From NCBI GenBank assembly GCA_025024175.1, contig QCXZ01000064.1, positions 3,534,001-3,598,000 of the forward strand: a DNA stretch of 64,000 nt, written 5' to 3'. The position numbers were made by a program, and so were the translations under genes. Positions within the stretch are counted from its first letter, which is position 1. Each line of letters begins with the position of its first letter. The stretch is from Rhyzopertha dominica (taxonomy: Eukaryota; Arthropoda; Insecta; Coleoptera; Bostrichidae). Below are positions 13,060-25,544 of the stretch, one piece after another. Under the pieces are notes generated by a model. It was not told the DNA's origin and did no database searches. It saw only the letters and a list, made by a program, of their open reading frames with translations.

Positions 13060-13190
13060 AGGCTTCCGAGGTTGTTGTTGATGACATGTTTTTTCGGAGC
13101 TATTTCTGATGAAGACACCGACGTGAGTCTCGAAGCATCAAGAATAAACAATCGACGCGAGAAGCTTCCCGGAAAACAACATGTCAAAAT
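13060..13190. ncRNA. Possible hammerhead-like motif of a Penelope-like element
   Basis: The + strand at 13101-13146 contains CTGATGA, then a candidate stem (AGAC..GTCT), then CGAAGC-ATC. Flanking TATT and AATA could pair as stem I. This layout matches minimal hammerhead ribozymes found in the pseudo-LTRs of Penelope-like elements. The junction after stem II is imperfect, so I treat it as a candidate remnant only. No Penelope coding sequence is adjacent. Confidence 0.3.
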
Positions 13191-13649
13191 TTAGTTGTCG
13201 TTCTAGAACCTTTGAAAAGTTTATGAGATATTTTGTGATCTATAATCGGTTTCCTTGCCTTATCAAACACTTGGGATAATAGCTACCACGTCTATCTGGT
13301 TTTCTCTTTATTGCTGTATTTCTTATTGATCTGATCTAATGTGGAATCAATATAAAATAGATTAAAGTTTAATATATGAAGCAAAAATCTCTACAACGTA
13401 TTTGGACATATTGAATAATTCACAAGAAAGCCCTTACATTAAAAGAAATAAGTCTCACTCTAGATGTGCTAACTACAGTCATACTCGTATCTGTAGCAAA
13501 TTTAATGGCGAAAGATTTACGGCTTTTTGAGACTAATTTAATGCCTCTTTTGGATTTATGAGAAAGTTCATGGCTTACCAGGTATTTAAAAAAAGAAACT
13601 TTGGCGATATCTTCTTATTCCTATGACGTCGCTATGCCTCCCTAACGTG

Positions 13650-13965
13650 TGGAGGTTCTAGTCCCAGAAGCCATAGATGCAGTAGGTCTCATTCTCATAC
13701 CACCGGTTATCATAAGACAACTGTTTCACCAAAATAATACCGTTGCATCTGTAAAACACGTTGCCATCGCTTCGGCAGTAATGTAATGTCATTAAATACG
13801 CGATTTTGTCAAGATGTTTCTGCAGTTGGAACTCATATGCTGTTGCAAGGCTTTCATCCTTCCAGGTCAATGAATCGGACTTCACCAAATTCTTCTTTCC
13901 ACTTGAGGAACAGAACGAAATCTGGAGGACTCAGGACTCATGTCAGGGCTGTCACCCTGTAAGAG
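13650..13965 (-). pseudogene. Mariner-like transposase C-terminal fragment
   Basis: A 76-codon minus-strand frame (13658-13888) contains W-K-D-E-S-L and L-Q-K-H-L-D-K. The DNA upstream to about 13960 is an inverted relative of 3190-3300, including AACAGAACGAAATCTGGA. The segment corresponds to the region from the S-P-D-L motif to the mariner C-terminus. It is a dead copy of the same family as 3170-3603. Confidence 0.5.
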
Positions 13966-13969
13966 GAAT

Positions 13970-15300
13970 ACACCGCTGTCTTTCATATCTCGTCTACACT
14001 TTTGGAATCATGCATTTAAATTCTCTAAAAATAAGACAAATTCATTTGTCTTTTGGTATTTGTCTATTGCTTGTTTGTCCATGCGGTCTTCTTCCATTAT
14101 TGTAGCCATAATTGCAGCAAATGTGTTGTTGGTAGCAGTATGAGGTCTCCAACTGCCGTGGTCGTTTTTAGTACTAGTCCAACGCTCTGGAATACTTAAT
14201 CGATTAAGTTACTGTTGACCTATCCACACACTACTCCTGGCAAGCTTCTTGTAATTCACCGTGAATTTCAGCAACCCTTTTATGCTCACATAAATGCAAA
14301 TCTCTCTGCATTTAACCTTCTATCTCCTCTTACTTTCCATCTTAGATTATTTTTTCAACATCATAATGCATACTTTGACTGGGTGATTAATGGGCAGAGT
14401 GTTCCTAGGATGATTCAACGAATTACCCCCTGTACATTATTGCTGTAACTGAAAAACCTCTCTGACGGTTGAATGAATTGCTCTGGCATAAATTTCGCTC
14501 CAATTAATACGTCATTGAAGTGTATAAATTGTGCACCAAGCACTAGAGCGCTGTAGAACAAAAACTCTGTTTTACTTCATGATTAATAGCATGACTTTGC
14601 GTATTATTAATTGGGATGAATGATGTAAAAGGAGATTAGATGAAATAATTACAATACCCATTCGCGGAAAGAATTCAACGTCGCTAACGAGCACCGCCGA
14701 TGGCGTGAACGGGAAATCTTAATTGTTGTTACAGAAGAATCCTACAAATTTCTCTTTCGACCCTTCACCTGACGTATTGCTGACGCAACATTTTGCTCGA
14801 CTTGCAACCGGTAAAACTCGCCAGCAATCCGTGTGCACCGACGGTGATATTTTTAATCCATCAGGCCGAACCTTCNAAAGAAGGTCGCTTCGCCGTCCCC
14901 ATCATGCGAGTGTAAAAATAGCACACATTTCCTTAGTTTTGAACTTTGCTGCAATCAACAGGTTGTCGGTTGGGTACCTGTTGCGTTACACGGACGTGCA
15001 GCCTTGCACCAGCTTGGAGGCTGCACGTTTTATTCCAAAAGGTGACAGGAGAACGTCAAATCTGTAATCGTTTATCTCCCTTTACATTTTTCTTATGGAA
15101 CCGTGCCGTTTAACAAATATCAGGAAGCAATTTTTGGAGAAACCAATGTTCAAATACAGTGCTCAAAATGGTCTAAGGGACTTCAGTTTTTTCTGGGTTA
15201 TCATTAAATTTGAAACTATTCTAATGTTAACAATACTGAATGAATTACAACACAGGAACACAACAAAATTCAAAAATACAGAGTTTTCTTCAATATCTTA
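13970..15300. other. Unassigned stretch with a GC-richer block at about 14640-15070
   Basis: The block at 14640-15070 is clearly GC-richer than the flanks and contains a 114-codon + strand frame (14723-15067) with one N. I do not recognise the product, and no splice signals or domain support it. A CCCCCTGTA motif at about 14429 resembles a transposon end. The rest shows nothing. Confidence 0.3.
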
Positions 15301-15306
15301 GTGAGC

Positions 15307-16287
15307 CTAGTACACTGTGTTACCACCTCGAGAATTAATAATGGCCTGACATCTCCTAGGCATGCTCAAAATGCATCGATCAATGCCTTCTTGTGGAATC
15401 AAATTCCATTGTTCCCCCAAGAGATTTTCAAAATAAGGACTGTTATGGATATTCGGCATAAATGGTGTTAACCTTCTTTGAAGCATGCTCAATAGGATTA
15501 ATGTCTGGCGATTGAGGAGGGCATAGAAGAACACGAATCTGTTCATCAGCCAACCAGTTGGTTACTCTCTGACCAATATGTGGTCGTACATTGTCATACA
15601 TATACAGTAAATCTGGCCCGGCAGCATATGCGAATGATTGAACAACAGGTTCCAGAACTCGCTCAATCTATCGACCCTGAGTCATTGTTCTGTCGATGCA
15701 AACGAGGTCTGCTTTTTTGCTGGAGAATGATACCGCCCCAAGCCATGACAGATCCTCCTCTGTACATATGGGCCTCCTGATCCTCTCTAATTCACCCTTT
15801 CCACGCCAAACCCTTCTGCTATCTGGCCGAAACCCAAACCTAGACTCATCCGTGAAGAGAACATTGTCCCATTGTGGTTCAATCAAATTCACATGTTCTT
15901 GGGCACATTGTAAACGACGGTCGCGATTGCCCCTGCGTAATGCAGGAACTGTAATTGGACGACGACTGTGTAGATTTGCTTCACGTAGACGGTTTGGTCT
16001 GAAACTGTGACCCCACCTAAGTTCTGGAGCAGAGAAACATTCTCCTTTGCCGTAGTTTCTGGATGACGCCTGGCCTCAATAATAATGTTATGGGCTGGTG
16101 TTGTAACGCGTCTAGGACATATGTGCCTTTCGGCCACATCGCCTTTTTCTTGGTACCTTCGCTAAAGCCTACAGATTACGCTTTTTGAAGTGGCAAATGC
16201 AATCGCAACTTGAGTTTGAGCACAACCACCCTCTAACACTCCAACAGCACGTAACATTTCATCCCTAGTCAAATGTCGAGGCTCCAT
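15307..16287 (-). pseudogene. Tc1-like transposase, decayed
   Basis: The minus strand begins with ATG at 16287 (M-E-P-R-H-L-T-R-D-E-M) and an N-terminal helix-turn-helix region. It passes an in-frame stop in V-I-C-R-L-stop, then the second DNA-binding segment (R-R-V-T-T-P-A-H-N). The first catalytic block, N-V-L-F-T-D-E-S-R-F-G-F, is readable near 15830-15870, followed by R-R-V-W-R. The middle and C-terminal parts are frame-shifted, ending near 15307 with R-C-I-L-S-M-P-R-R. Total span is about 327 codons, the normal size for this superfamily. Clean terminal inverted repeats were not confirmed. Confidence 0.85.
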
Positions 16288-16299
16288 ATTCTAGTTTTA

Positions 16300-18760
16300 T
16301 CAATGAACACCTTATTATTGCACTGAATACACCTTATCACATGTATCAAACTTCAGTTTAAAAGAAATGAAAGCAAAATAAGCCTGGTGCAGTTAAAAAT
16401 TCATCAAAATTATGTTTTCTAAATTTATCTTCATTGAACATTCAAATTTATAAGAAGACCAGTCCACAAAGCAAAAAGACAACTTAATAAGAACGTTGCT
16501 TGTTAGAGCATAATGCCTAATAATAAAAATACTCGCTGAAAGCATCCGGGCTAGTACAGAAAAATTGATCTTTAAATAATTCAATATTGGAACACTGTTT
16601 AAATAGTTGCTCACTGTCAAAATATACCGCAAGGATACGCAGAAAAAAAAGTTTATTGATCTTACCGAGTCTCATTTACAACAACGAATTTCAGGAACTG
16701 TAACTGACTTAGAAGCACGTTACAAGGATGAAGTCGAATATACATGGTACACTTTCTTGATACCATTCTACGGAATGCATTCTTTAGTCGATGGTATAAA
16801 AAAGCATTTAAAATGTGGGTGTTGTGCGTCAGCTACACAACGTGCTAAACAGCTAATTAATTGCAAAATTTCGCGGAAGAATTATTAAAACGTTTGATGT
16901 AAGTGTTCCGTGAACGTAACTTACCCTGACGTGTGCCATATGCTGTCCTAACAGCAGTGGTAGTCATAAAAAAGCTAGAGAGGATAATAGAATTGTCCCA
17001 AAATATTGCAGACATAAATCTTTTTTGTACAATTTTAGTAAAGGGTGACATTTTTGCGATTCTATGCGTTAGCGAAAGACTAAAAAATAATCTAAAGTGT
17101 GGAAGCGTTACGGGTCTCCGTGACCCAAAAAGTTTGTGTGATGCAAAATATGTGATATTTTGTTTCCTAGTTATAGATAATGTAAGAACTTATTATTTGA
17201 TTTTCTGTAAAATTTGCATTTATGTTAGCATTCTTGCTATTTAATAAACATTATATTATATTATATATCCAGAAAAATTGACACTTTCATGTCATTTTGC
17301 ACACTTAATACAAAATCAACTATTTGCTTTTTAGGACCTTTCGATCAAAATAGCAGTTTCGTATGCGCCGGTATTCCCTTACCGAAAAATTCCCGGTGCG
17401 CCAATGGAATCAACCTTTTCGGTACCTTTCAACTTTTCTTAGAATTTGCCCAAAGGATGAACGAAAGCATCGATCTGATTTTCTTGACCTGCGGATTTCC
17501 CACTGATGGGGTTGTGGTTTTAGAGTTACGAACTGGTTATGGGTTTTTTTCTATATCCTGTGTAATGTATTCGATCAGTTTCTGCAGTGGCAGGTATAAT
17601 TCCGCTCCTGGAAATGGTTCAAACTATTCACTAGTTGAATTTATAATTCGAGTAGAGCAGATGGAATAAGTAAAATACGGAAATTTTCCATTCTGTTGAA
17701 AGCTCAAAATAACACAATTTAATGTCAGATAATATGTTTTCGAAAAGATCGCTTTCACTATAAATACTACTAGATATACATGAACTACTTGACAAAAGAT
17801 AACTACAAATGTCACCCAAATCATAATTTCCTACATATTTCTATAGTTTCTTTTATTAGACGTTTAGAATAATATTTTTCTCTGTGAAAAATTTTCGTTT
17901 TACCTAAGTCAGTCAGTCACTAGATGAATTTTGCTGCAGTAGTTTTACATTTCTGTTTTAAACTTAAGTTTCTTTTTAAAGTTTGAGGATAATTTTTATT
18001 GATTTTTTGCAAGAATTTGTTATTCGTCTATATCACTTAAATCTAAACACATCAGTGAAGACATGCCGCATAATGAAACAAATACAGTCAAAGGCAGCAG
18101 AGTCGTGAAACGATTTAGTGACATACTGCTGAAAATCTTCCAGTTCAACTAGAAGTTAAGGGTCAGCTATTCGCAAAACTGTGCTACATTTACATCCGCA
18201 CGGACACAGTCATTTAATAGCATAGAAAAATGAGTGGAAAAGAGCAATTACTTCCCATGACGTGCGAACTCGTAAATGCGTTCTTGTTATGATAATGTAG
18301 AGGTTCACTATTATAATTGTAGCTTTCTATGTTTGTCTACAAAATAACTATTGCAGTGTTGTTTTTGAAAACAAGTTTGTTATATAAGGCTAGTTCAAGG
18401 CATTCAATTAACTTTTTTTTGCAACAAAAACAAATTAGATATTCAGTTTAAAAGTGTGTTTACACGTAAGAGGAATTTCTTTAATGCGTGGGAGTAATCA
18501 GAATTAACAGGATTAACGATAATGGGAAGGCGAATAAAATCTGTAATAAAATGACGTAGCTAAACTGGGGGTTGTTTATAGAGTTTATTTCTGCAGCAAA
18601 CGGTAATTACAAATCTGACAGTGTGTGTATGAAGTTTACACCGTTTGTGCGAAGTGGTGAATAAAAATAAGAAAATGGTATAGCCTTTCCTATGCTAACA
18701 GACCCGAATTTGATAATAATGATGTGTTTATTTCCCATAGATTGACATCCAACCCCATTA
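16300..18760. other. AT-rich stretch with two unassigned small ORFs
   Basis: A 93-codon frame at 16607-16888 (+) and a 126-codon frame at 17289-17669 (+) are open but unrecognised. The former has C-G-C-C near its end. Neither has a clear domain, splice signals or neighbours that support a gene. Both could be fragments of degenerate elements. Nothing else is seen. Confidence 0.3.
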
Positions 18761-18769
18761 CAGGAAATT

Positions 18770-19590
18770 AAAGTTACAGTCTGCGGTCATTCGATGAACG
18801 ATAGCTAAACCTGCTCAACAAAAGATCATGCCCATAACCTGGCTCTGAATATGCCAAAAACTTCAAAAATTTACGCTGCACAGACTCGATCTGATCTATA
18901 TATGTTTGATATATTGAAAACTACAGTAAAGAAATGTATTCAAGCCTAGATCTCGCTAGTGTACAATACAAAGTATTTAATGTCCTTAAGTTACTAAAAT
19001 CACCTGAATTTCTGTAAGTGAAACCACACGTTTTCTATAGATAGAATTTAAAGTGATCCGTAAATGTAAATTTTTGGTCAAATGTTACACATAAGTCTTT
19101 AACGTTTTTAACCCTAATTAACCTATACTAAAAAGAAAAGCGATTACATTGAGACCACACTACATTTATCAATATTTAAAGCTAGTCGATTTCTACCACA
19201 CCTTCTTGTTACAATTTTAAGTCGTTCGCAAACAATAATTTATTACAGCGAATCACATTTACAAGATCGTTTATAAAAAGAACAAACAACAGCGGACCCA
19301 AAATTTGACCCTTGTGGGACTCCAGATGTTGCCACAAAGGGCGTAGATAAAAAGTTACGATAGCGAACGCACAACTGCCTATCACGCAAATATGACGCAA
19401 ATAACACCAAGAGGTTAGCAGAAAAACCATGGCGCTTCAACTTTTTGACAAGTATAGAATGGTCCATTGTATCAAACGCTTTGTGAATTTCCGATCAATA
19501 ACATATACTTGGAACTTCTCCTAGACAGCATCTTACACATATTGCGAAAAGCGAGCCAAATTTGTAACTGGAGAACGCTTTGGTACAAAC
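18770..19590 (-). pseudogene. Non-LTR reverse transcriptase remnant (Jockey-like)
   Basis: On the minus strand from about 19500 down, M-D-H-S-I-L-V-K-K-L is followed by S-Y-L-R-D-R-Q, then S-G-V-P-Q-G-S-N-F-G and F-I-N-D-L-V and L-L-F-A-N-D-L-K-L. The last is a mutated YADD box (FAND). Downstream, 18780-18900 reads as the conserved C-terminal segment in broken frames. The second Asp of the catalytic box is replaced and frames are broken, so it is inactive. Confidence 0.8.
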
Positions 19591-20276
19591 CACGTTGAAA
19601 TTCGGAGAAAACAGAGCTTATATTGATTCCAAAATTTTTGCAAAGTTCACAGCTTTGCTACTGGACGGTAATTTTCCACGACATTATTTCTACCTTTTTT
19701 GTACAATGTCCTGTAGCTGTCTTCAACTATCAAAAATGGTTCATTCAGAAGAAATGCGTAAAATAATTCTACAGATGATTCGTTATGGAGACAACACGCG
19801 GACACAAATTTAAATGTCAACATTCCAGAATGCTTTTAGTTTCTTAGATATTCATTTTTTTCCTTATTTACTGGGTACTTTTTAGGACATCAAGCTCCGA
19901 TAAGCGGTTTGCTACGTGTGATACTTTCTACTTTCTTGGCATTCTTTTTATGGTGTTGTATCTACACAAATCAATGTAGAATGGCAAGGCCACGCGATAG
20001 GTAGAAAGAACTGCACTATAGTTTCTATTCGGAGTCGTATAGTTGGGCCAGTCTACCTATCTAACCCTTCTCTGACTGAGCGGGTCAACTAATCCCGCAA
20101 TATAGTTGGGCCAAGAATCTGCTTTGCCCGAACAGCGGGTGATGGACCATTATTAGCAAATTAGGAAAGACCTTAATTTATGTGTGTGTAACTTATTAAT
20201 GTGATTGCTACGGTTTTTTTCTTAGCAAACACGCTTAAAGGAATAAAATAAAACAATTTTCAAGTTTTAATACAAA

Positions 20277-20428
20277 CTTATATTTATACGTTACAATAAT
20301 AACATGTATGTACAGTAATGTATAAAAATATTTACAAATTTACAAAAATATGAACCTATATTTATACGTAATAACACAATATTAACATATATGTATGTAC
20401 AATAAGGTATAAAAAATATTTACATATT
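20277..20428. repeat. Imperfect tandem duplication, unit of about 70-75 bp
   Basis: Two adjacent AT-rich copies share TATATTTATACGT, then ATGTATGTACA, then GTATAAAAA and ATATTTACA in the same order. It lies inside the MULE near its left end, downstream of the transposase stop, and is noncoding. Confidence 0.6.
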
Positions 20429-20516
20429 TGGCGCGTATTTAAATCAAACACTTTTTACAAATGTCAGCCTGTCTATGAGATTTTGTTTGTAGTTATTAAT
20501 TTTGACTTCAAGATTT

Positions 20517-21800
20517 TACAGTACGCCTAACAGCTTTTTGGAATTTGTTGGATGTGTTTATTTTAACATAAACTTCACTTTGAAAATTCAACAAACTATC
20601 AACAAATTGAAAAATATTTGGATGAGGCGAATAAAAACTTTTATTAAATATTGAATGAAATGACTCACACGCATTGGTTGTTCTGCAAGAGGAGGCAGAT
20701 GAACTNGCCCAAATATTTGGAGTAAATTTTGCATTTTCTCTGATGTAATTGTCCACTAAATAGTCGGAAAACTCTTAAAGTTTCGATTGTTTTGGCATGA
20801 TTGGAATTAAATCGAATGCGAATGCGTCACCCACTTAATCACAATCAAGAAACTGAAGTCCAAAACAATATATTAACATTTTGTCAACTTCCGTGTGGTT
20901 TTTATAATCTTGTGACAGTCCAAACGAGTGAATTTTTCGATACCATGCCTGTGAAAGATGGAATCGGCATCCACTTACTCTAGCTTCCTCCCACGTATCC
21001 ATAATAGCATTGTGGATTGCAATTTCAAAATACATCACGACACTTTTAGGATAAAATTGTAAGTCACTTTCACTGCACTTCTGACACAACATATTCAAAC
21101 ATGTTTGATATGTGGATTGCTTTTTATCCGGAAGCAAACAAAATACCAATGGAACGTAATGTCCATTCTTGTATCCATGAATTGTAAAGAGTTGTGTAAA
21201 AAATTTCGGACAAAAATCAAATGTGCCGTCCATATAGACAGTTTCAGTACAACATAAAAAGTAAAGATTGCTATAAGGAGCAAAAATGATGATACCTTGG
21301 TCTGCATTATTTATCAAGACAAATGATTCTTCTTTATCTGTCATAGGTGCCAAAGTGTTTACTGCTTCGAAAACGTCTTTTTGCGTTTTGGGTAGATTTG
21401 GAGTTAACTTCCTCCTGCACATCCATATATCATGCCTTACAAGTTCCATATCGTAAGTCGTTATGTTACTGCTTATGCCAGGGTTAGACCGAAGTTCCGT
21501 GTGCACTAATTTGACAGGTTTTTCGTGTACATTTTCTAGAGCTTTCCTTTTCACACTGTTGTTGACAATCTGCCTGTGCAGGTTTATGTCTTCTTTGTGA
21601 TTGTGAGATAATTCGGAGTCCAAGATCTCATTTCCAGCCGACGTGTAGATTTTTGCGGGACATTTCGATGTTTTATTTGTACACCTCCAACACACAGTTC
21701 CGTTTTTTCAGCACGTTTGTGATGCAAAACTTGTAGTTATTCACCACCAACAGTTTTTTGCCGTTTTCACTTTGCATGAATACAACTTCCATTTCGCCGG
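20517..21800 (-). pseudogene. MULE transposase with FLYWCH-type zinc finger, frame-shifted
   Basis: The frame begins near 21800 with M-E-V-V-F-M-Q-S-E-N-G-K-K-L-L-V-V-N-N-Y, the N-terminal half of a FLYWCH finger. It then shifts at an A6 run (T6 at 21703-21708 on +) and continues as C-W-R-C-T-N-K-T-S-K-C-P-A-K-I with the finger's Cys and His (S-H-N-H). The following 286-codon frame (20835-21695) holds the MULE core. V-Y-M-D-G-T-F-D-F-C-P carries the first catalytic Asp, and G-C-R-F-H-L-S-Q-A-W-Y-R-K-I is the conserved C/H-x-H motif. A last block (20508-20756) with S-S-C-R-T-T-N-A-C-E-S-F-H completes the family pattern. Two frame breaks indicate an inactive copy, unless the A-run error is an assembly artefact. 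Confidence 0.85.
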
Positions 21801-22174
21801 TATGAATGTGCGCTAGAAATTTTAGTAAAACTTTAATTTGACTTGCGTTTCAGAATTTATAAACTCATTTCAGCAGGTAACCACTCTCTTTAACAAACTA
21901 TTTAGGACATTATGGACAAGTGTTCAATAATATTTTACATTTTTCAAATAAGTCCCACCCATCTTAATTGTGTTTCGTGATCTATTGGGTCCACAGGCAC
22001 AAAATGTTTGCGTTTAAATTACCTACTTTTCTAAGTAGTATCAGGTAGCAGGATCTGATAAGGATACGTTATCGATAACTATCAGCGGGAGGTTCATAAT
22101 CCACCGTCCGCATCCTTCTGGCCCAACTCAATGGCAGATTAAAGAGCGATAAAGTTTTTGGCCCAACTATAATG

Positions 22175-23025
22175 CGTCCATTTTGTTTTGGAAGACTTAA
22201 TCATAATTTAGGTAAAGATATAGCTGAGTTAATGATAATAATGACAGTAATGGTACAAAGGACAGTAGGTAACTTTTTTGTAGTTTGGTTTTTGACAATA
22301 ATTCGCATTTTTACCGTTCATTTGCGCAGATAGTGAGGAAATCCGCAGGGCATGCTCTTCCGAGCTCTAAAAGCGTGGATACAGCAACAGATGTGTTGTT
22401 TAAATAATTCTTGGTGAAGTTATTTTATTAAGTACTAGATAACACAGAAAATCTCGCTGAAAACTAGTGAAATCCCTTGCCAACGAGACAGTTGTTTTCC
22501 AACACCCACTCTTTTGCATCAAATTCATCTCTAAGCTATTTTTGTATCGAATCAATCATTTCCTGCTGATATGAAGTGGCTAGTCGTCGACATAATAGTA
22601 ATTAAATTTCACATACCGATTAATCCGCTCAAGTGTTTATGTAGAGTGCTATAAATACAGTGCAGTGGCTGGTAATTGTCTTGACAATGCGATCGTACAA
22701 ATGAGACAAGTGGAGTACATGACATTTGAAAACGAGGCGTGTTGGCGTTTCCGAAAAAAACTAGCATCGTGGTTTTATACACGTGTTCCGCTAATTATAT
22801 TTTACCTTAACAGCACTAATAATTGATCCGAAACCGGAAATTTTTTGTGTGATAGACTGCCAATTTTAATTTAATGCTCAGCGCGTGTCTATAATGCGTT
22901 TAATTACGTTCGTAACGTTTTTTTACGTATGGTCCATCTGCAATTATAAATATCGTGCTTTGTTTATTATATTTCAGATAAGTGCTTTTATTAACGAAAA
23001 AGAAATATCCGTGGAACGATGATCA
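22175..23025. other. Intergenic stretch, nothing recognised
   Basis: I find no coding region, RNA gene or element ends here. The part at 22320-22700 is less AT-rich than average but has stops in all frames. Confidence 0.4.
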
Positions 23026-23029
23026 TATC

Positions 23030-23960
23030 CCCTAGGAGGATAATATTCTTGGGTTAAGTAAAACATAAATTTAAGTAGGTTCATCTGGACAGATTCGAGC
23101 TGAACAATATACGTCTTGTATATGGGAAACCTGAATATTCCAACTTGGAGCGAACAAGAGAAAAGTATAATGTTTGCAAGGTACCCAATCGTCTGAACTC
23201 TCTACAGTTTCTATACATAAATCCATAAGGATTTGTAAGAAGAATTGATAGTGTTCAGTATGTGACTACAAAAGCTAAATTTGTGGTCAAAGATAACACC
23301 GAGGTCCCTGAACTCATCCACCCTGCTCAAAACCATACCGTTAACATTATATTAATAGTTAACTATATTGTGTTCTCTGGAGAAAGAAAGAACAAAACAT
23401 TTGGAAACATTGAGATTTAAGCGATTAGTAAGACACCACGTATTTAGATAATTAAGTTCATTTTGGAGTAAGACAGTCATTTGGAGAAGTTATAGTATTG
23501 AATAGTTTAAGATCGTCAGCAAAGATGAGGTTCAGACTTTTAAGTAAGTCAGGAAGATTATTTATGTACGTAAGGAACAGAAGAAGGCACAGATTCGATC
23601 CCTGCGGGACTCCGGAAGTAGGAAAGAAAGGAATAGAAATGTAGTTCGCATAACGCACTCTATTTTCTCTAAATGACAGATATGAATAAAAAAGTCGTAC
23701 CAAAGAGGAAGAGAAGCCGAACCATTCCAGATTATTTAAGAGAACAAAATGATCGAAAGCCTTCTGAAAATCATGCTAAGTTCGTGATAGTAGATCTGCC
23801 ACGCATAAATCAATGTTAAGCGGAAGATATAGACTTATTGATACACGAATATATATGCTTATNGACGATACCCTCAAAAACCTTCGCAAAGTTACAAATT
23901 AGGGAGATAGCACTGTAATCCNATGAACAAAAACAAAAATTAGAACGAAGCGGTGAAACA
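23030..23960 (-). pseudogene. Non-LTR reverse transcriptase remnant (Jockey-like)
   Basis: The 81-codon minus-strand frame at 23458-23703 carries S-Y-L-S-F-R-E-N-R-V, T-S-G-V-P-Q-G-S-N and L-I-F-A-D-D-L-K-L-F. This includes an intact F-A-D-D catalytic box. DNA to 23960 extends upstream into the fingers region and DNA to about 23030 corresponds to the C-terminal segment, both with many stops. Two N bases lie in it. Confidence 0.8.
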
Positions 23961-24138
23961 TACAACAATTTTAATCACGATAATCACAATCACACGAGAA
24001 AATAATAGAAACTTGGACTAGTTCATAGCCAGCTTTCCCAAAGCCTACCTGTTTGGTCCAGACGTTGTCTAAGTCGCCATATAACGCAACTTTTTGCCTT
24101 CTTATGCAAGTACTATAACAAATACAGAAATGAGTGTA

Positions 24139-25538
24139 GTTGTATTCATGGGCGTACCGAAGGGGGGACAAGGGGGGTGACCAGCTGCCCCTCCTGGACC
24201 TGGATTGCTAACTCTGGGCCCTTCCAATTTCCCATACATTTAGCTGGTTAATTATTTGCGTACATCTAAAAATCGTCTTATTTACAAAATTGTAAATACA
24301 GTAAAATTTATGGGCAAGTGTATTTCACAATTTTCATCCAGAACTCATATTTGACTCTTGCAAATGACCTTCTCTAATAAGCCATTGTCAAATGATTTCC
24401 AAGCTTAATCGATGCCATGTGCGTTTTGAAGCTGTAACTGCAACATTCTTGTTGTTACGAATCGTTGTCTTAGGGTGGATATAGCTTTAAAAGACTATCT
24501 TGGTCAGGATGAGTCATAACACGATTTCTGCTTAGCTCTTCTACCTTTTCCTATAAAGATTGTTCAGCTAACTACTGTTATATGGAATCAATCAGAATCT
24601 GTCATATATTTGGTGTACCAAATTTCTAAATTCACATTACATTTTAACAAACAAAAAAAAAATAAAAATCCATCCGAACTCACGTTTATGAAGGTCAATT
24701 TATTTAATATAAGTTTTAGGAATCCAGTAAAAGCATTATCAGCACGAATTAAATACAGGTGTGTTGTTAAAAATGAAATTGAATATATTTCAGCTTAATT
24801 AAATGAAACTTAGTTTGGTTAAAATATTAAGTAGTCGGTTAATTTTTGAGAGCAATGCACTGGCGATCTAAGAAGGTTAGCTTGAGACATAATGCTGAGG
24901 CATTTGTCATTCTGAGTTTTAATAATATTAGTTATCCATCGAGTCTCTCTCCCTGGGGAGTAAAAATCACTACAAATGTATCTTTAGCACCTATGCATAT
25001 GAACTTCCAGCTAAAATTTCTGAAGCTTCTGGTGTGAGAAGTTGAAACTGTACTTAATGCGCATCGGTTAATGCATTAGTCTTTGATATGTGTTAATTCT
25101 GAATCAGAAATCGAGCTCCTATTAGTGGAACTGAAATTTATGTTCCTTTGGTACTTCGTATGATATAATTATACATTATGTGGATCACGGATCTTTATTG
25201 TCCCAAATAAACTCATTTTTTGTTAAACGCGAGAGCGATGCAACTGAATGCGCCCCACCTGAGTTCATCAATAACGGGATTAGTAATAAAGGAGCTTTGT
25301 ATGATCAGTGTAAATAGAAAACATATAAATAATTTGGGTCTTTATTTTACAGAAGATGTTTTAAGTCGCCATGCAGAAAATCCACGAAGATTACTCATGG
25401 AATAAATATTTTATTAATTACTTAAGTACCTATATCTTATAAACATTTATTATATCCATTTATGTTGAATTATACCGTTGTCTGAATAATATTATTCAGA
25501 CAAGAAGACCAAAAGCTGGGTACGCCCATGGTTGTATT
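24139..25538. mobile_element. Non-autonomous hAT-type element with 8-bp target duplication
   Basis: A 12-bp terminal inverted repeat, CATGGGCGTACC at 24147-24158 and GGTACGCCCATG at 25519-25530, bounds 1384 bp. The element is flanked by a perfect 8-bp direct repeat, GTTGTATT (24139-24146 and 25531-25538). Eight-bp duplications with short GC-rich ends are the hallmark of hAT transposons. No hAT transposase is readable inside; the interior is AT-rich with only short open frames. It is therefore a deletion derivative or long MITE. Confidence 0.85.
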
Positions 25539-25544
25539 TAAATT

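Larger units (their letters stand above)
20038..22171 (-). mobile_element. Mutator-like (MULE) DNA transposon with terminal inverted repeats
   Basis: TATAGTTGGGCCA at 20038-20050 and its exact inverted match TGGCCCAACTATA at 22159-22171 bound a 2134-bp element. A second direct copy lies at 20101-20113 and a near copy, inverted, at 22119-22131, giving paired subterminal motifs. A short hairpin (GCGGG..CCCGC) sits at about 20080-20098. The inside encodes a transposase on the minus strand. I did not find a convincing 8-9 bp target duplication. Confidence 0.75.

Noticed and set aside
16550..16640. Right terminal inverted repeat of the Tc1-like element (GGAACACTGT against CAGTGCTC at about 15157)
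   Set aside because: The match is too short and mismatched to support element ends.
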